The notes beneath the pieces were generated by a model. It was not told where the DNA came from and ran no database searches. It saw only the letters and a program-made list of their open reading frames with translations. Below are positions 45,180 to 56,974 of a stretch of 64,000 bases of DNA, in pieces. This stretch comes from Terebella lapidaria (lineage: Eukaryota; Annelida; Polychaeta; Terebellida; Terebellidae). The stretch spans positions 5,456,001 through 5,520,000 of the forward strand of contig OX424561.1 of NCBI GenBank assembly GCA_949152475.1, given 5' to 3'. How positions within the stretch are numbered: the stretch's first letter is position 1; every line of letters begins with the position of its first letter. The translations under genes were made by a program, and so were the position numbers.

Positions 45180-45505
45180 TCATTATCAATCTCCAACCTC
45201 AGGTCTAGATAGTTGGAAAAATTAGCGGATTCTGTAGTATCCTTAATTCCAAGTTCCTTAGGATATATGACATCCAAATAATCACCAAACTTGGGATTAT
45301 TTAGCGACAGTACATCATCTATGTATTGGAAAGTGAAATTAAAATTACATGTTAGTTTCCTAGAACCACCTCTTTGTAAATGTTGGATAAAATCTGATTC
45401 GTATGAGTATAAAAACAGGTCTGCCAATAATGGTGCACAGTTTGTACCCATGGGAATACCAATAGTTTGTTGAAATATTGGAACACCAAATTCCATTGGC
45501 ATCAT
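45176..45505 (-). mobile_element. Penelope-like reverse transcriptase, C-terminal palm half, opposite strand (broken)
   Basis: The 109-codon minus frame contains FQQTIGIPMGTNCAPLLADL (RT motif B region), FTFQYIDDVLSLNNPKFGDY with the catalytic YIDD (codons at about 45314-45325), and YLDLRLEI. It belongs to the same RT type as 44560-45179 but runs the other way, with the two blocks meeting tail to tail at about 45177. This is not the usual twin-priming layout (which abuts 5' ends), so an inversion after or during insertion is likelier. Its outer edge joins the ATTACCACCAATACAG module shared with 22868 and 43358. Confidence 0.75.
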
Positions 45506-46645
45506 TAAAATCTCACTGTATTGGTGGTAATAGATCGATACTTACATTCAAGGTCATCAGAATATTCAGCATATATCATTTCCTATATGTCCACAATTGA
45601 TTCCTAAGTTGTAAAGTCAATAATAAGCGAGATATTAGCCATTTTGTGCTCTGACCTTGAAACTGAGGTCAGAAGTCAAATTCACGGTCACGAGAATATT
45701 CAGCATATATCATTTCCTATATGTCCACAATTGATCCCTAAGCTGTAAAATTGATAATAAGTGAGATATTAGCCATTTTGTCCTGTGACCTTGAAAATGA
45801 GGTCAAAGTTCAAATTCAAGGCCATCAAAATATTCGGCGTATATCATTTCCTATATGTCCACAATTGATTCCTAAGCTGTAAAGTCGATAATAAGCAAGA
45901 TATTAGACATTTTGTGCTCTGACCTTGAAACCGAGGTCAAAGGTCAAATTCAAGGTCCTGAGAATATTAAGCATATATCATTTCCTATATGTCCACAATT
46001 GATTCCTAGTCTCTAATCTCAATATTAAGTGAGATATTAGGCTTAATGTGTCCCATCATAAAGCATAGGATAATTTAACATGGGAAAGTCCCATAGTCTG
46101 TGGGCCATTCGAGAAAAAAATATTTCCGTCGCCAAATCAGGCATATTAGGTTTCTTGGTGTCATTCTGTAAGTTTTTATATCAGGAAAAATATTAGACCG
46201 GGTAATCTTCTCCAACAGTGTCCAAACAATGGAAAAAATGACTTTTTTCAAGATGGCCGCCGAGTCCGATCAAAAAGTTTGTTTTTGTTTTTTCTCTGCT
46301 TCTTGACGTGCTAGAAGTGTAATCTTAGTGTCCTTTCTTAGGTTTTGAGGGTTGAGGAATCCAATCAAACACATTCCAATAACAATTATGCATTATTTCA
46401 ATTGCAAAAATGCACTTCGCCTGGTATTTGAACGTCAGAAATAGCTACGTATTACCATTTTGGACAAAACAATCCCATGAATACAACATTAAGAGTTTAT
46501 TGTATCCCCTGAACAAAGTCAAGCAGATACTATGGATTTGCAATCATCGCACCCCTACAAGTGCCGTACAGACTTCCTTGTGAACGCTCCACAAGGTGCA
46601 AATCTGAACTGTTTCTGACAATATTCCATATGTATATGCCTTATA

Positions 46646-46682
46646 GCAGAAACCCATAAGAGATCCTCTTATGGGTTTCTGC
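46646..46682. repeat. Perfect 17-bp hairpin with a 3-nt loop
   Basis: GCAGAAACCCATAAGAG and CTCTTATGGGTTTCTGC separated by ATC, just inside the left arm of the long-TIR transposon. The stem is perfect, unlike most structures here. Confidence 0.9.
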
Positions 46683-46689
46683 TTAAAGT

Positions 46690-47654
46690 AGCATCCCAAA
46701 ACCTATCGATTTGGTTGCCATGGCGACCAAGATGGCTGATTGGCGACACATTTCGTGACAAAATTAGCTGTTTCGACAAACATGGCTTGTGAAGGCTCCA
46801 GGGGTGGTATTTTACAGGTATCACTAAAATATTGAAGAGGCATATTGAACAGTGACCAGACACAAAAATATCAAATAACTATAATAATAGTTAATGAAAA
46901 GACTTATTAAAACAAAGTTAATATCCAGCTCGAGGTCAGCGATAATTCCTTTTGGTTGCAATTAGGAAACATATCACACTGAATGTGTGTACAAGTATAG
47001 AGCTGATGTATTTGTTCAAAATATATACTATTATCGAATACATTAACTTGACATTAACAGTTCAGTCTATTATTGCCCACAATAAAATTAGTGAAGATGA
47101 GAACATTTTATTATATGACTAAATGAAGTAAGTCTTTTTTCCAGTATATATTTTATAACTGCAGTAATAATAGTAATTAGTTAACATCACTAACTTATTA
47201 CAACAGTTGAATCATATTCATTTTCAGTGAATGTAGATAGAGAAATCACTTGTATTGTTGGGAATTAGATAAGCTAAATTATCTGGTAAGAAATAATTTG
47301 GTGAATATTTCAGTAGTTGAAAGTATTACTGCATGGCATAGAATTAGTTAAGGCTTGGAACTTTTATTGCTGACATTGATGAAAGACACTGGGGCAGCAG
47401 TGCTATTTTGATAAAAGATATTTTGTCTGAATCAACATAATATATTTTGGGCAGCAGAAATGACAGGGCATCATGGGGATACACCCATGTGGTCGTAGGC
47501 GACTGGAAAGCGTCCAGTTTTATGAACATCAAATACATATATTGTAACGGTTCTAGGGTTGATATAGTAGTAGCATATGTTCGTTGGGTTGAGGTTCGCT
47601 CCCCAACCTTGTATCGGATGCCTATGAGTTTGGGTCTTTGCCACATCTCAGACT
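46690..47654. other. Interior of the long-TIR transposon, no gene recognised
   Basis: AT-rich. Opposing frames of about 100 codons at 47344-47658 and 47447-47743 have no domain. No DDE-type motif could be picked out. Confidence 0.45.
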
Positions 47655-48265
47655 GCACAGGTCGCTCAGTTGACTCTGGTTCTCAGGCTGGAATGGCCGC
47701 TTGGCTGACTCTGGTTCTCCTTCTGGAATGGTCACTCGGCTGACTCTGGTTTTCCGACTGCAGGGGTCGTTCATCTGACTCTGGTTCTCCAGCTAGAATG
47801 GGCGCTCGGCTGACTCTGGTTCTCCATCTGGAATGGTCACTCGGCTGACTCTGGTTCTCCTGGTGCAAGGGTCATTGGGCCGCTCGACTGACTCTGTTTC
47901 TCCATCTGGAATGGTCACTCGGCTGACTCTGGTTCTCTGGCTGCAGGGGTCGTTCAGCTTACTGTGGTTTTCCGGCTGGAATGGTTGCTCGGCTGACTAT
48001 AGTTCTGCAGATGCAGGGGTGGCTTGGCTGATTCTGGTTCTCCGGGTGCAGGGGTCACTCGGCTGACTCTGGTTCTCCATTAGATCTGGAATAGTCACTT
48101 GGCCGACTCTGGTTCTCTGGCTGTAGAGGTCGTTTGGCTGACTCTGGTTCTCCAGCTGGAATCCTCACTCGTCTGACTCTGATTCTCCAGCTGGAATGCT
48201 CACTCATCTGACTCTGATTCTCCAGCTGGAATGCTCACTCGGCAGACTCTTGTTCTCCCGCTGTA
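47655..48265 (+). repeat. Degenerate 48-bp (24-bp sub-unit) minisatellite
   Basis: About a dozen units built on CTCGGCTGACTCTGGTTCTCC and AGCTGGAATGGTCACT. The sub-unit is about 24 bp, a multiple of three, which keeps several frames open on both strands. It lies in the centre of the long-TIR transposon. Confidence 0.85.
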
Positions 48266-50056
48266 GTCCGGCTGCAGTTTGTCTCGAATGACTTCGGCAC
48301 TCTGGCTTTGGGTTGTTTCGGGTGACGTCGGTTCCCTGGCTGCACGCCGTCTCGGGTGGTAGCGGGTTTGGTCTGCAGTCACTCCTCGCCTGCGCCAAGT
48401 AAGTAAGGATCGTCAATCATTCGGGTTTTAGTTTGCTTTCCTCATCGACCTCTTCCTTTTTGTCTGGTTGTTCAGTTGATAGCTTGGGTTCTGAGCTATC
48501 TCTGTCTTTATTAGCTTTATTTTACTCAACTGGTCTTCCCATCAATTCTACGTTCAACTTTGGTTGACTTTACTTCTTGAAATTCTCTTAAGTTCGGTTT
48601 CATTCCATCTGTTTACCCGAACACGGAGTCGGCTGGGCCGACTCAAAGATCAACTCTCGGCTTGATTTCAAGGTTTCGTGACGAATCACACATTCGGATG
48701 AAATTGTTGCAGATACATCTAGAGAGGAAGTTGACTATGATTGAACTCAACCACATGTGTTATGTATGTTGTACAACAATTGCCAAACTTATTTGTTTCA
48801 CATATACAGTATTAAATATGAAGTAGAAAAAAACAAGACAACCTTAGAAAGGAACGTTCAGCAAGTAGATAGCATATAATCTATTTGGCCATTGTTCCAC
48901 TTTTCTTTATATAATTGGATGTGCATAAATTGATATGTTGATGAGTTATTCATGGAATTGTTTTGTTCAAAATGGTAATACCTGGTAATGAATAACGCAA
49001 TTACATTTAAAACAGTCTTCCTCCACAAATCGCTATTTCTGACGTTCAAATACCAGTCAAAGTGTAGTTTTTCAATTGAAATAATGCATAAATGTTCTTG
49101 AAATGTATTTCATTGGATTCCTCAACCTTCAAAACCCAAGAAAGGACACCAAGATTACACCTCTAGCTTGTCTAGAAGCAGAGAAAAAACAAAAAAAGGT
49201 CATTTTTTCCATTGTTTGGACACTTTTTGAGAAGGTTACCCGGTCTAATATTTTTCCTGACATGAAAACCTACAGAATGATACCAAGAAACCTAATATGC
49301 CCGATTTGGCGACGAAAACCCATTTTAGAGGTCTCCTGAAAAATGGCCTAAGGACTATTTGGGCCGAGTTTGGGCCCAAAATGGCCCACTTCGAGCGATT
49401 CAAGGGCAACGAAATTTATACATGTCACAGGGGTACATATGAGGAGTGTTATGCCTTTTTTATATGGAAAAAAGTTATTGAACAGATTTTGAGAAAACGA
49501 CCGTCAAAGTCCAAAATTGGTCATTTTTCGACGAAAACGGCCGCTCTGACCTAGGTCAGAGGTCAAATTCAAGGTCACGAGAATATTCAGCATATATCAT
49601 TTCCTATATGTCCACAATTGATTCCTAATCTCTAATCTCAATATGAAGTGAGATAATAGGCTCAATGTGTCCCTTTATAAAGCATAGGAGAATTTAACAT
49701 GGAAAAGTCCCATTCGGGCTGAGTTTGGGCCCAAAATGGCCCATTTCGAGCGATTCAAGGGCGACGAAATTTATACATGTCACAGGGGTACATATGAAGA
49801 GTGTTATGCATCAATAAGAAAAAAAGTTACTGAACAGATTTTGAGAAAACGACTGTCAAATTCCAAAATTGGCCATTTTTTTTTACGAAAATGGCCGCCA
49901 TTTTGAAAAAAAATCGAAAATCAGAAAACTAAAAAAAAAACTTTCCTAGAAATATTTTTAGGTATTTTTGTGCAAAATTTAAGAAATATTCCATCGTAAA
50001 CTTTAAAGATGAAAATGTGAACGGACGGACGGACGACGGACGCAACTCCATGCCAA

Positions 50057-50087
50057 TAGGTTATCGGACCATAGGTCCGGTAACCTA
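50057..50087 (+). repeat. 3'-terminal palindrome of hairpin-ended element
   Basis: TAGGTTATCGGACC and GGTCCGGTAACCTA with an ATA loop, one G-T pair in a 14-bp stem. Confidence 0.85.
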
Positions 50088-50088
50088 A

Positions 50089-50740
50089 AAAACTGAAATG
50101 ACATATAGTACCAGCACAATATTTTGATGACAAAATACTTGAGAGAAAACCTGAATAAAGTTCAACTGAAAATGTTCATACAGCACATGCGACACAGCAT
50201 AAGAACAGATCATTGCCAATCTGTGACCGGGCAATCCCTGTCAGATACTGACTTGAGCATAATCCTGATATATTTTAGGAGGGAATAAAAACGAAGCCCG
50301 AGCAAACATTTCTATCCAAAGCAGTGTGTGAAATGTTTCTACTATAAACCTTTAGTAAGTGATACGTTTGGTAGTATAATTTATGACAAAGCACAAGTAA
50401 CCAATCACAAACCAAAAGGCTACTGAGCTCATGGTATGATCGTGGAGAGATTTATCATCGACCAGCAATGAACTGGCAATAACAAAGTGAAAAGTTGTTT
50501 ATGAAAATTCACAGTAACGTTATCAATAAAGGGCTTAGGCTTATGAATGGTTTGTTGTCTATTCTGCTCTTTAGCATGTTTGTACTCTGATATTTCAAAA
50601 CTTGTTCACATCGTATTTGTTCATATATTTGTGATGCTAAATGGTATCGTCTTAGAACTTGAAATGTTTTACCTAGGAGTCAAATTTTCTGCCCAATTTC
50701 AGATTCTATTGAAACACTGAAAAGGTGGCAATTCATGTTT
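50089..50740. other. Unassigned stretch
   Basis: No recognised gene or repeat. Confidence 0.4.
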
Positions 50741-50749
50741 ATGTTTTTG

Positions 50750-50880
50750 TTACAAAATCGCATTACCTATGTTATTTCCCTCAGAAGTCAACATTGTTCG
50801 TACTCCTGTCTGATTGGAAATCCCTGACATAGAAACACAATTATGTCCAAGTGCTGAAACTAAATATCTTCCCCTGCTTG
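50750..50880 (+). repeat. Dispersed repeat (partner at 55510-55650)
   Basis: ACAAAATCGCATTAC, TCTGATTGGAAATCCCTGACA.AG.AACA.AATTA and GAAAGT(T/G)A match the second copy in order. Together with 52260-52620 / 55725-56080 this suggests a repeat of more than 1 kb present at least twice. Confidence 0.6.
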
Positions 50881-52255
50881 CCTGTGAAAGTTACTTTCTT
50901 TCCATCATGTTTCTCTCTTTGTGATGTATATCTTCATCTGATGCTATAATAATTCACAATTTGTGCTAATGGTTTGAACATTGATATGGTGGTTAAATTC
51001 GAGATGATAGGAACATAAAGTTTACATCGTTCCAATAATAGTATATAGATCTAAGCGGATTTTCTGCCGTTGACTAAATTGACTATCTTCGCTGCACAAC
51101 CCTAGGCACTTCCGGTGGCTCTATATGGGCTCAAATCTCCTATTGACAATGTTTCGTGTATGGCCGACATCACTTAAGCTAATCCCACTCAAGTTCAGTT
51201 GAAGAGACCTTGAACAAGTCCAGTTTTCCCCGACATGATGGCGGATTATCAGCTTAGGGCACTAGTGTATTGATGCTGGTAGCTGTAGTTTTATTCCAGT
51301 CCGATAATTTACCTGATGATGCCATTAACTCACATTTTGCATAAAAAAATGTGCTATGGGTGCCCTCACGGATTCTTATTGAAGACATATACAATATCAA
51401 TATCGATACACATATTAGTTTGCATTTGTTACACGGCGCATACCACTCGTAGCACTTTAACCTGGAGTTATGCCGTTGTACCATGTTGTACTGCAGTTCG
51501 AGGAGTCCAGCGAAGACACTTCTTCAACCAAGGAAGAGCTGATATTTCTCATTCCTGACAAGTCTGATTCCTGTGGAGATGAGGGACGAGGAAAGGACAG
51601 TGACATGTATCCGAGGTATTAATTAAGGAGTATGAACGACGGATTGCCAGCGGTCGTCAGCACTGTGATGGAGCGGAAACATATTGAACCAAGGGGGTAA
51701 TAATATTTACATGCATGTGCATCCATTTGTTTTGATTGGACTCTGGTCTGGTTTCTAAGGCAACGATTTGATTAGTTCGCCGTTACATTAATTAGTACAT
51801 GTGTGTTGTTAATCCCTCAATTACGGGAACTGACAATAACATCGATACCATGGTGACAGATTAAATACCACACTGCTCACATTTTTTTCATAGCAGACTC
51901 TGTTCTGATCAGATAGAGTTCAGGCTATATCGTCATATATGAAAACACCATGGATATAAAACAGTGTAAACAATCAAAACTGAGGTAACAAATCAGACTG
52001 TTAAATATTAAGGAAAATTGGTAAATATTGAAGAAATGCATAAATATATTACTCTATAAGGTATACATTTCAGGGCTCTATGTTTGGCGTCATTCAGTTG
52101 TCCTCCATTGTAATGATGTGGAAACACATCACAACATTCAGTGTTTGACATGGATGATGAGACATCAGGAATACACCCTCACGTGACCAAACCATCAAGT
52201 TCTGATCGTAAAACACCCTTGGTTTCAATGAATTCAATTTCAAAAAAAAAAAACA
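50881..52255. other. Mostly unassigned stretch
   Basis: A partial copy of the 24655 repeat (GGACAGTGACATGTATCCGAGGTATTAATT) lies at about 51595. The remaining frames are short and undomained. Confidence 0.4.
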
Positions 52256-52625
52256 GACACACATTTATACAATTTCTGGATAGGCCTACGTCAGCACACC
52301 CGAATAACTAATTTTCTTGAAACTGCAACAATGAAGAAATGTTTTTTTCTATTTGCATCAGTGTGTATGTCTGACATAGAGCACAGCTCAATCACCTTGC
52401 GTCCTTGATTAAATGGTGCATTTTCTATTGTCATTGTCAACACAATCGCTGATACTGCCCACGTCACCACCGACGTATCAAACTATTTGTGTCAATTGGC
52501 CTGAAGATTATTGCAGACGATATATCACAACAAATGAATACAATTTGCGGTCTTTGGTAGATTGCCCCTCTGTCGGAGCCTGCGTTTATTGGTCATTTAC
52601 CCGGCATAATAATACAATTTGTCAC
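52240..52625 (+). repeat. Dispersed exon-like repeat, copy 2
   Basis: Matches 55720-56080 closely (ACAGACACACATTTATACAAT, CACAGCTCAATCACC, TACAATTTGCGGTCTTTGGT, AGATTGCCCCTCTGT) and, reversed, 31549-31794. The 72-codon frame 52413-52631 keeps ITTNEYNLRSLVDCPSVGA. Confidence 0.65.
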
Positions 52626-54200
52626 AACTGACCATTATAGCCCAAGTTGAAACAAAAAAGAACTGAAAAGTCATGACGTAGAGTATTTGAATAACAAAAG
52701 ATTTAATCCGCCTACTGGTTCTAAACAACTCAAATTCAATTGTAATTCAATTTCAATTTTTGTTGTTGGGTTTTTTTTCGCTCGTTGGTATATTATAATT
52801 AATAATACATGTATTGAATATTATAGATTATTAGGAGCATCACCATTACGTTTTCGTAAAAATATTTTTTTACAGAAAAAAAAAAGATTTTCCAGTCATG
52901 GTTATTGAGCCAGTTGTATGCAGAATGATATCAACTATACTCGTCTCACTTGCATGCAATGTTGATTCCAACTGGAATGAGCTGTCAGTTGTGTTCATTA
53001 TTTGAAAGGTTTCTCCTGAAAATAAATGTTGCTTCAGCGGATTTTATTTTTTTTTGCAATTTCAAGAATCTACACAAATCATAATTTTCACACGATTTTC
53101 CACAGAAACAATTCTTGTCAGACACATATACTCAATCACTGTTATTTGTTCTCACAAATTACCTGCTATATCAGCATGCACGTTTCTGGGTGATATTTGC
53201 CAAGTTGTAATGAGTAACGGGCTGTGTTAACTCGACAATTGCCACTGAATTAATACTTCCAACCGCATCCCATGTGGACCAACGTCCGAACCCCAAAGAG
53301 TATTTGCTAAATAGCTGTCTCTTTAGTATGAGGTTTTCAAACATTAAATATCTAGTAACGAATCGAATATTTCTCAATTATAATATGAATGACGTCCATA
53401 ATGCATATTAGCAATCAAAAGGGTGGTAGCTAATGTGATGCTGGGAATGAAATAAATTTGATTCATGTGCTGAAGAGATTATTTTCATTCTGCAGTGTGC
53501 TCAGTGATATATGGTCGCAAGTTTATGTGAGTACTGTCCGACCCACAATAACTAGAACACCACCGGAACTTCACAGCGATTATAATTGGTGTTTATAATT
53601 TATATGAACGTAATTGGTGTGCGAACTCGGTAATCCCCGGACTTTTTCAGACTAATGAAGAGTGGGTTGAACAGCTGTGAGTAATAAAAATGATTTTAAG
53701 GTCACATTATCCCTCTGCCCACATGATATTCCTGGCATACAGGACGACTGGAAGGAGGACAATTCCTGAGTGTTGGTTGCCTCAGGATATCATGTATGTA
53801 ACTAATCAACACCTGATTCTATGTAGACAAAAACTTAACTGTTTTTTTCCAAGTGCAGTGAGAAAAAACTTTAGTGAATTATCTGATGACAACTTGTTCT
53901 TACAGCTTGTGCTATTGACTAATCCAAATGTCTAAACCTCTATATGAAAATGTCAACCACATTTTCTAGTCTGAGAAAAACAGCTGGTTCGAAAAAAATA
54001 CAGCTGCTGGTAAAGTATTTCCCTACAGATATCAATATTTTTCTGTGATAAAATGACTATATTCCTGTCTATTACCAGTGTCCTGTGTGAATCATCAGCA
54101 ATGTCCAACAATAAGACCGAGTTTTCATGATGCATACATCACTTTGAACCTGTGCATTCTCCTGAATCTGTACATCCCTAAATCAAAAATCCAATACAAA
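52626..54200. other. Mostly unassigned stretch
   Basis: TTATCCCTCTGCCCACATGATATTCCTGG at about 53698 belongs to the 9590 repeat family. Other frames are undomained. Confidence 0.4.
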
Positions 54201-54202
54201 GT

Positions 54203-54240
54203 GTGGGTATCAATTTTGAAACGTCCTGAAGAGAAAGACG
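54203..54240 (+). repeat. 38-bp direct repeat, copy 1 (copy 2 at 54663-54700)
   Basis: GGTATCAATTTTGAAAC..CCTGAAGAGAAAG.CGA in both, 460 bp apart, in the same orientation. In one frame both read VSILK.PEEK, a possible trace of shared coding ancestry. Confidence 0.65.
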
Positions 54241-55505
54241 ACAGCGCAGAAAGACGACAATACCCAGGAACACGCATTTGTAACTCGTGTCTACATGGTA
54301 AAACGAACGTGGTGCATTTTCATCTCCCTGGTCATATATAGAAGTATATTTAAAGTTCGCCAGCTCCCCCGGACTATCGCAACTTGCCATTAGCGTGCAC
54401 TTATTATTCCATTCAAATGCTCTCTGCTACATGGCATATCTAGTTCCACGGGAGATTATAATTATGCAATAGTACCACCAAAACGAGGTCAAATCTTATT
54501 ATACCCCGACCATGAAAGAAAATATTTCCTTGCCTAATAAGGAACAAGTATTCCCTCTCCATTCATAATAACCCACAACAAATGTTCGCACTTGTTTGTT
54601 CGCTTATGTCATATTTTATTATGAACTCGATGTTTTCTTTCATAATTTAATGAACACTCAATGTTGGTATCAATTTTGAAACACCCTGAAGAGAAAGGCG
54701 ATACAGCAGCAGACCTACCCCACATCCGGCATCATCTCAGGAGAACATTTGGTATTTTCAGACACAAACAATCGGGGAAAATCCAAATACGAAGATACAT
54801 TCCAGTCAGGAATATAATGATATATGCTCTAGTAATTATTTACAGCGCTATGGGGTTATAAAAAAGGGCCCCGAAAACGATATGCATATACATAGTATAG
54901 ATATACAGATTTTCAAGAGTAAAAGTTTTATTGGAATTGAAAAATGTGATATTGTGGCTTAATACACCACCTATAACATTTTTTTTTAATTGTACACCAT
55001 GGAAACAGAACCTCAGAAATGTCAGAACTAGCAGTTTCCCTGTAATAATTTCATCATGGCAAACTTCAGTGTTCCAGAACAGACAAGGCTCATTGGAAGA
55101 AAGGAATCATTAACCAGCACTTGTCACAACACAACACCAGCTGAATATGAATAAAAAAAATTGTAAAAACAAATAAATGAAATGCATCCACGACCAGTCA
55201 GACACCGGTCATTCTGGTTGATGCAGAATTGTGAGGATCAGTCTGGTCATCTTATCAATCATTCGTCACTTCGGGATCATTGAATGTCTTTTTACGACAA
55301 AATGCACTGCTTTTCTATGTTCTTGTTTCGGTCAACTTTCGGGACCCTTTCTTAGCCCACCCTGTACTTGGAACCTCGGTTAGCCTCATTAAATTTACAA
55401 ATAATTCATGATAACTCGCAGACCACGGCGGAAAATTGAGTGGCTTCGTGTATCAAGTATTAGGATATACTGTACTACACCAGATTTTAGACCCCTTCAT
55501 ATTTG
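54241..55505. other. Unassigned stretch
   Basis: Contains the second copy of the 38-bp repeat (54663-54700). No gene recognised. Confidence 0.4.
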
Positions 55506-55509
55506 ATTT

Positions 55510-56085
55510 ACAAAATCGCATTACGTCTCCTGTTTCCATTCAAAACAGTATAAACCCCCTCTAGCTACATTTTTTGTCCTCAACCTTCCGTCAGATTGGA
55601 AACCTCTGACACAGGAACAAAATTACGTTTCGTTGTCGAAAGTGAACTCCTTCAGTTCTTTGCCCTTGTGAGTTCATCATGTTTCAGCCAAAAAAAGTTT
55701 CAGTTTCAGCCCAAAAAAAAAACAGACACACATTTATACAATATCTGGATACTTCAGCATACAAGATCAACTATTTTGTTTGAAAGTGCAACAAGAAGGA
55801 AATGTTTCCGTCCATTTGTACCATTGTGTATGCCTGACGTAAAGCACAGCTCAATCACCAGGTGTCCTTGATAAGAAGACGTATTTTCTATTGTCATTGT
55901 TGCCAATGCATCCGCCGACTACGCCCACGTCTCCACCGACGTATGAGACTATTTATGTCAATCGGCCTCTGAAGACTGTCACAGGCGATTATCGCGACAA
56001 CGAATACAATTTGCGGTCTTTGGTAGATTGCCCCTCTGTTGGAGCTCGTGTTCATGGGTAATTTACCCGGCATGATTGTCACAAT
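55510..56085 (+). repeat. Dispersed exon-like repeat, copy 3, with its upstream part
   Basis: Carries both the 50750-type upstream block (55510-55650) and the exon-like block (55725-56085) in one unit, ending GTAATTTACCCGGCATGATT. It shows that the two blocks belong to the same repeat. Confidence 0.65.
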
Positions 56086-56800
56086 TGACCATGAGTTGGT
56101 CGAAAAATTAGCCTGAAGGCTAAGGAAAGTTACCGGACAATATGTTTTACATTTTGATATTAGCCATTTTGTCCTGTGACCTTGAAAATGAGGTCACCGG
56201 TCAAATTCAAGGTCACAAAGGATATTCACCATATATATCATTTCTTGGCCACGATGGGTTCTCAAGTTGTAAAGTCGATAATGAGAAGGTTGAAGGTCAA
56301 GTGCGAGGTCATGATGACCTTGAGAATGACACCTTCAAAATGGGCATGTTATGGAGTTCCACAGGCGACATACGACATACTACATATGACATATGACATA
56401 CTACATATGACATACTACATATGACATACGACATATGACATACGACATACGACATACCATCCTATCCTTCCCATTGAAAGAAAAAACTTTCTCATGGCAG
56501 CCTCAGAAGGACTGAGGCACGATGTGCAATCACTACAATCACAAACAAAGAAAACCACCTCAGGGATGACAAAAATTGTTCATGTAGTCATGTAGTATGT
56601 CATATGTCGCAATAATTGTATGTAATATGTCATATGTAGTATGTGGTATGTCATATGTTATATGTAGTATGTCATATGTCGTATGTCATATGTAGTATGT
56701 CATATGTAGTATGTCGTATGTCGTATGTCATATGTCATATGTAGTATGTAGTATGTAGTATGTACCATGATGTCATACATTGGTAAGTCACTTTCACCCT

Positions 56801-56918
56801 ATAGCCCTGAAAACAAGGCAAAAGTAGGTTGTATTGTAATTTAAGTTTTTTTTTTTCGTTCACCTTCACGAAAAAAAAATCTTGAAATACACCCTGCTTT
56901 TGCCTTGTTTTCAGGGCT
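56801..56918. mobile_element. 118-bp MITE with an 11-bp target duplication
   Basis: The arms AGCCCTGAAAACAAGGCAAA (about 56803) and the reverse complement ending at 56918 pair over about 30 bp. ACTTTCACCCT is duplicated exactly at 56790-56800 and 56919-56929. A 9-11-bp duplication suggests a MuDR/MULE-type mechanism. The centre is a T-run plus A-run. Confidence 0.88.
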
Positions 56919-56974
56919 ACTTTCACCCTGGTAACTTTTAAAGTCATATGTCGTATGTAGTATGCCGAAAGTAG

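Larger units (their letters stand above)
46095..49356. mobile_element. Long-TIR transposon (3.26 kb, about 400-bp inverted ends)
   Basis: Left end AGTCTGTGGGCCATT (46095) and right end (AATGGCCTAAGGACT, to 49356) are inverted and continue as near-identical arms to about 46487 and from about 48950. Shared words include GTCGCCAAATC, GGCATATTAGGTTTCTTGGT, GGTATTTGAACGTCAGAAAT and ATGCATTATTTCAATTG. AT occurs on both sides (46093-46094, 49357-49358). Removing the insert restores CCCATTTGGG, exactly as in the paralogue at about 59606, so ends and target are well fixed (AT duplication, or no duplication with TAGTC ends). The interior has a minisatellite (47655-48260) and a 37-nt hairpin but no recognisable transposase. 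Confidence 0.9.
45540..50088 (+). mobile_element. Hairpin-ended element with 134-bp units, split by a 3.26-kb transposon
   Basis: Left part 45540-46094: three to four 134-bp units (TCAAATTC..GGTCA at about 45676, 45810 and 45943) and the CATAAAGCATAGGA.AATTTAACATGG stretch. Right part 49357-50088: GGGCCGAGTTTGGGCCCAAAATGG, a tandem copy of the same segment (period about 355 bp), the AAAATGGCCGCCATTTTG module, an (ACGG)n tract and the 3' palindrome at 50057-50087. The 5' stem-loop was not found. The copy at about 59565-59650 shows how left and right join without the insertion. Confidence 0.8.

Noticed and set aside
44560-45505. Standard twin-priming 5' inversion
   Set aside because: Twin priming joins the 5' ends of the two blocks. 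Here the 3' ends of the blocks meet.
46646-46682. microRNA precursor
   Set aside because: The stem is only 17 bp with a 3-nt loop, too short for a typical animal pre-miRNA, and it lies in a transposon.
47655-48265. Repetitive protein gene on the minus strand (Arg/Ser/Glu-rich frame)
   Set aside because: Frame openness comes from a 24/48-bp minisatellite. The units are degenerate at the protein level.
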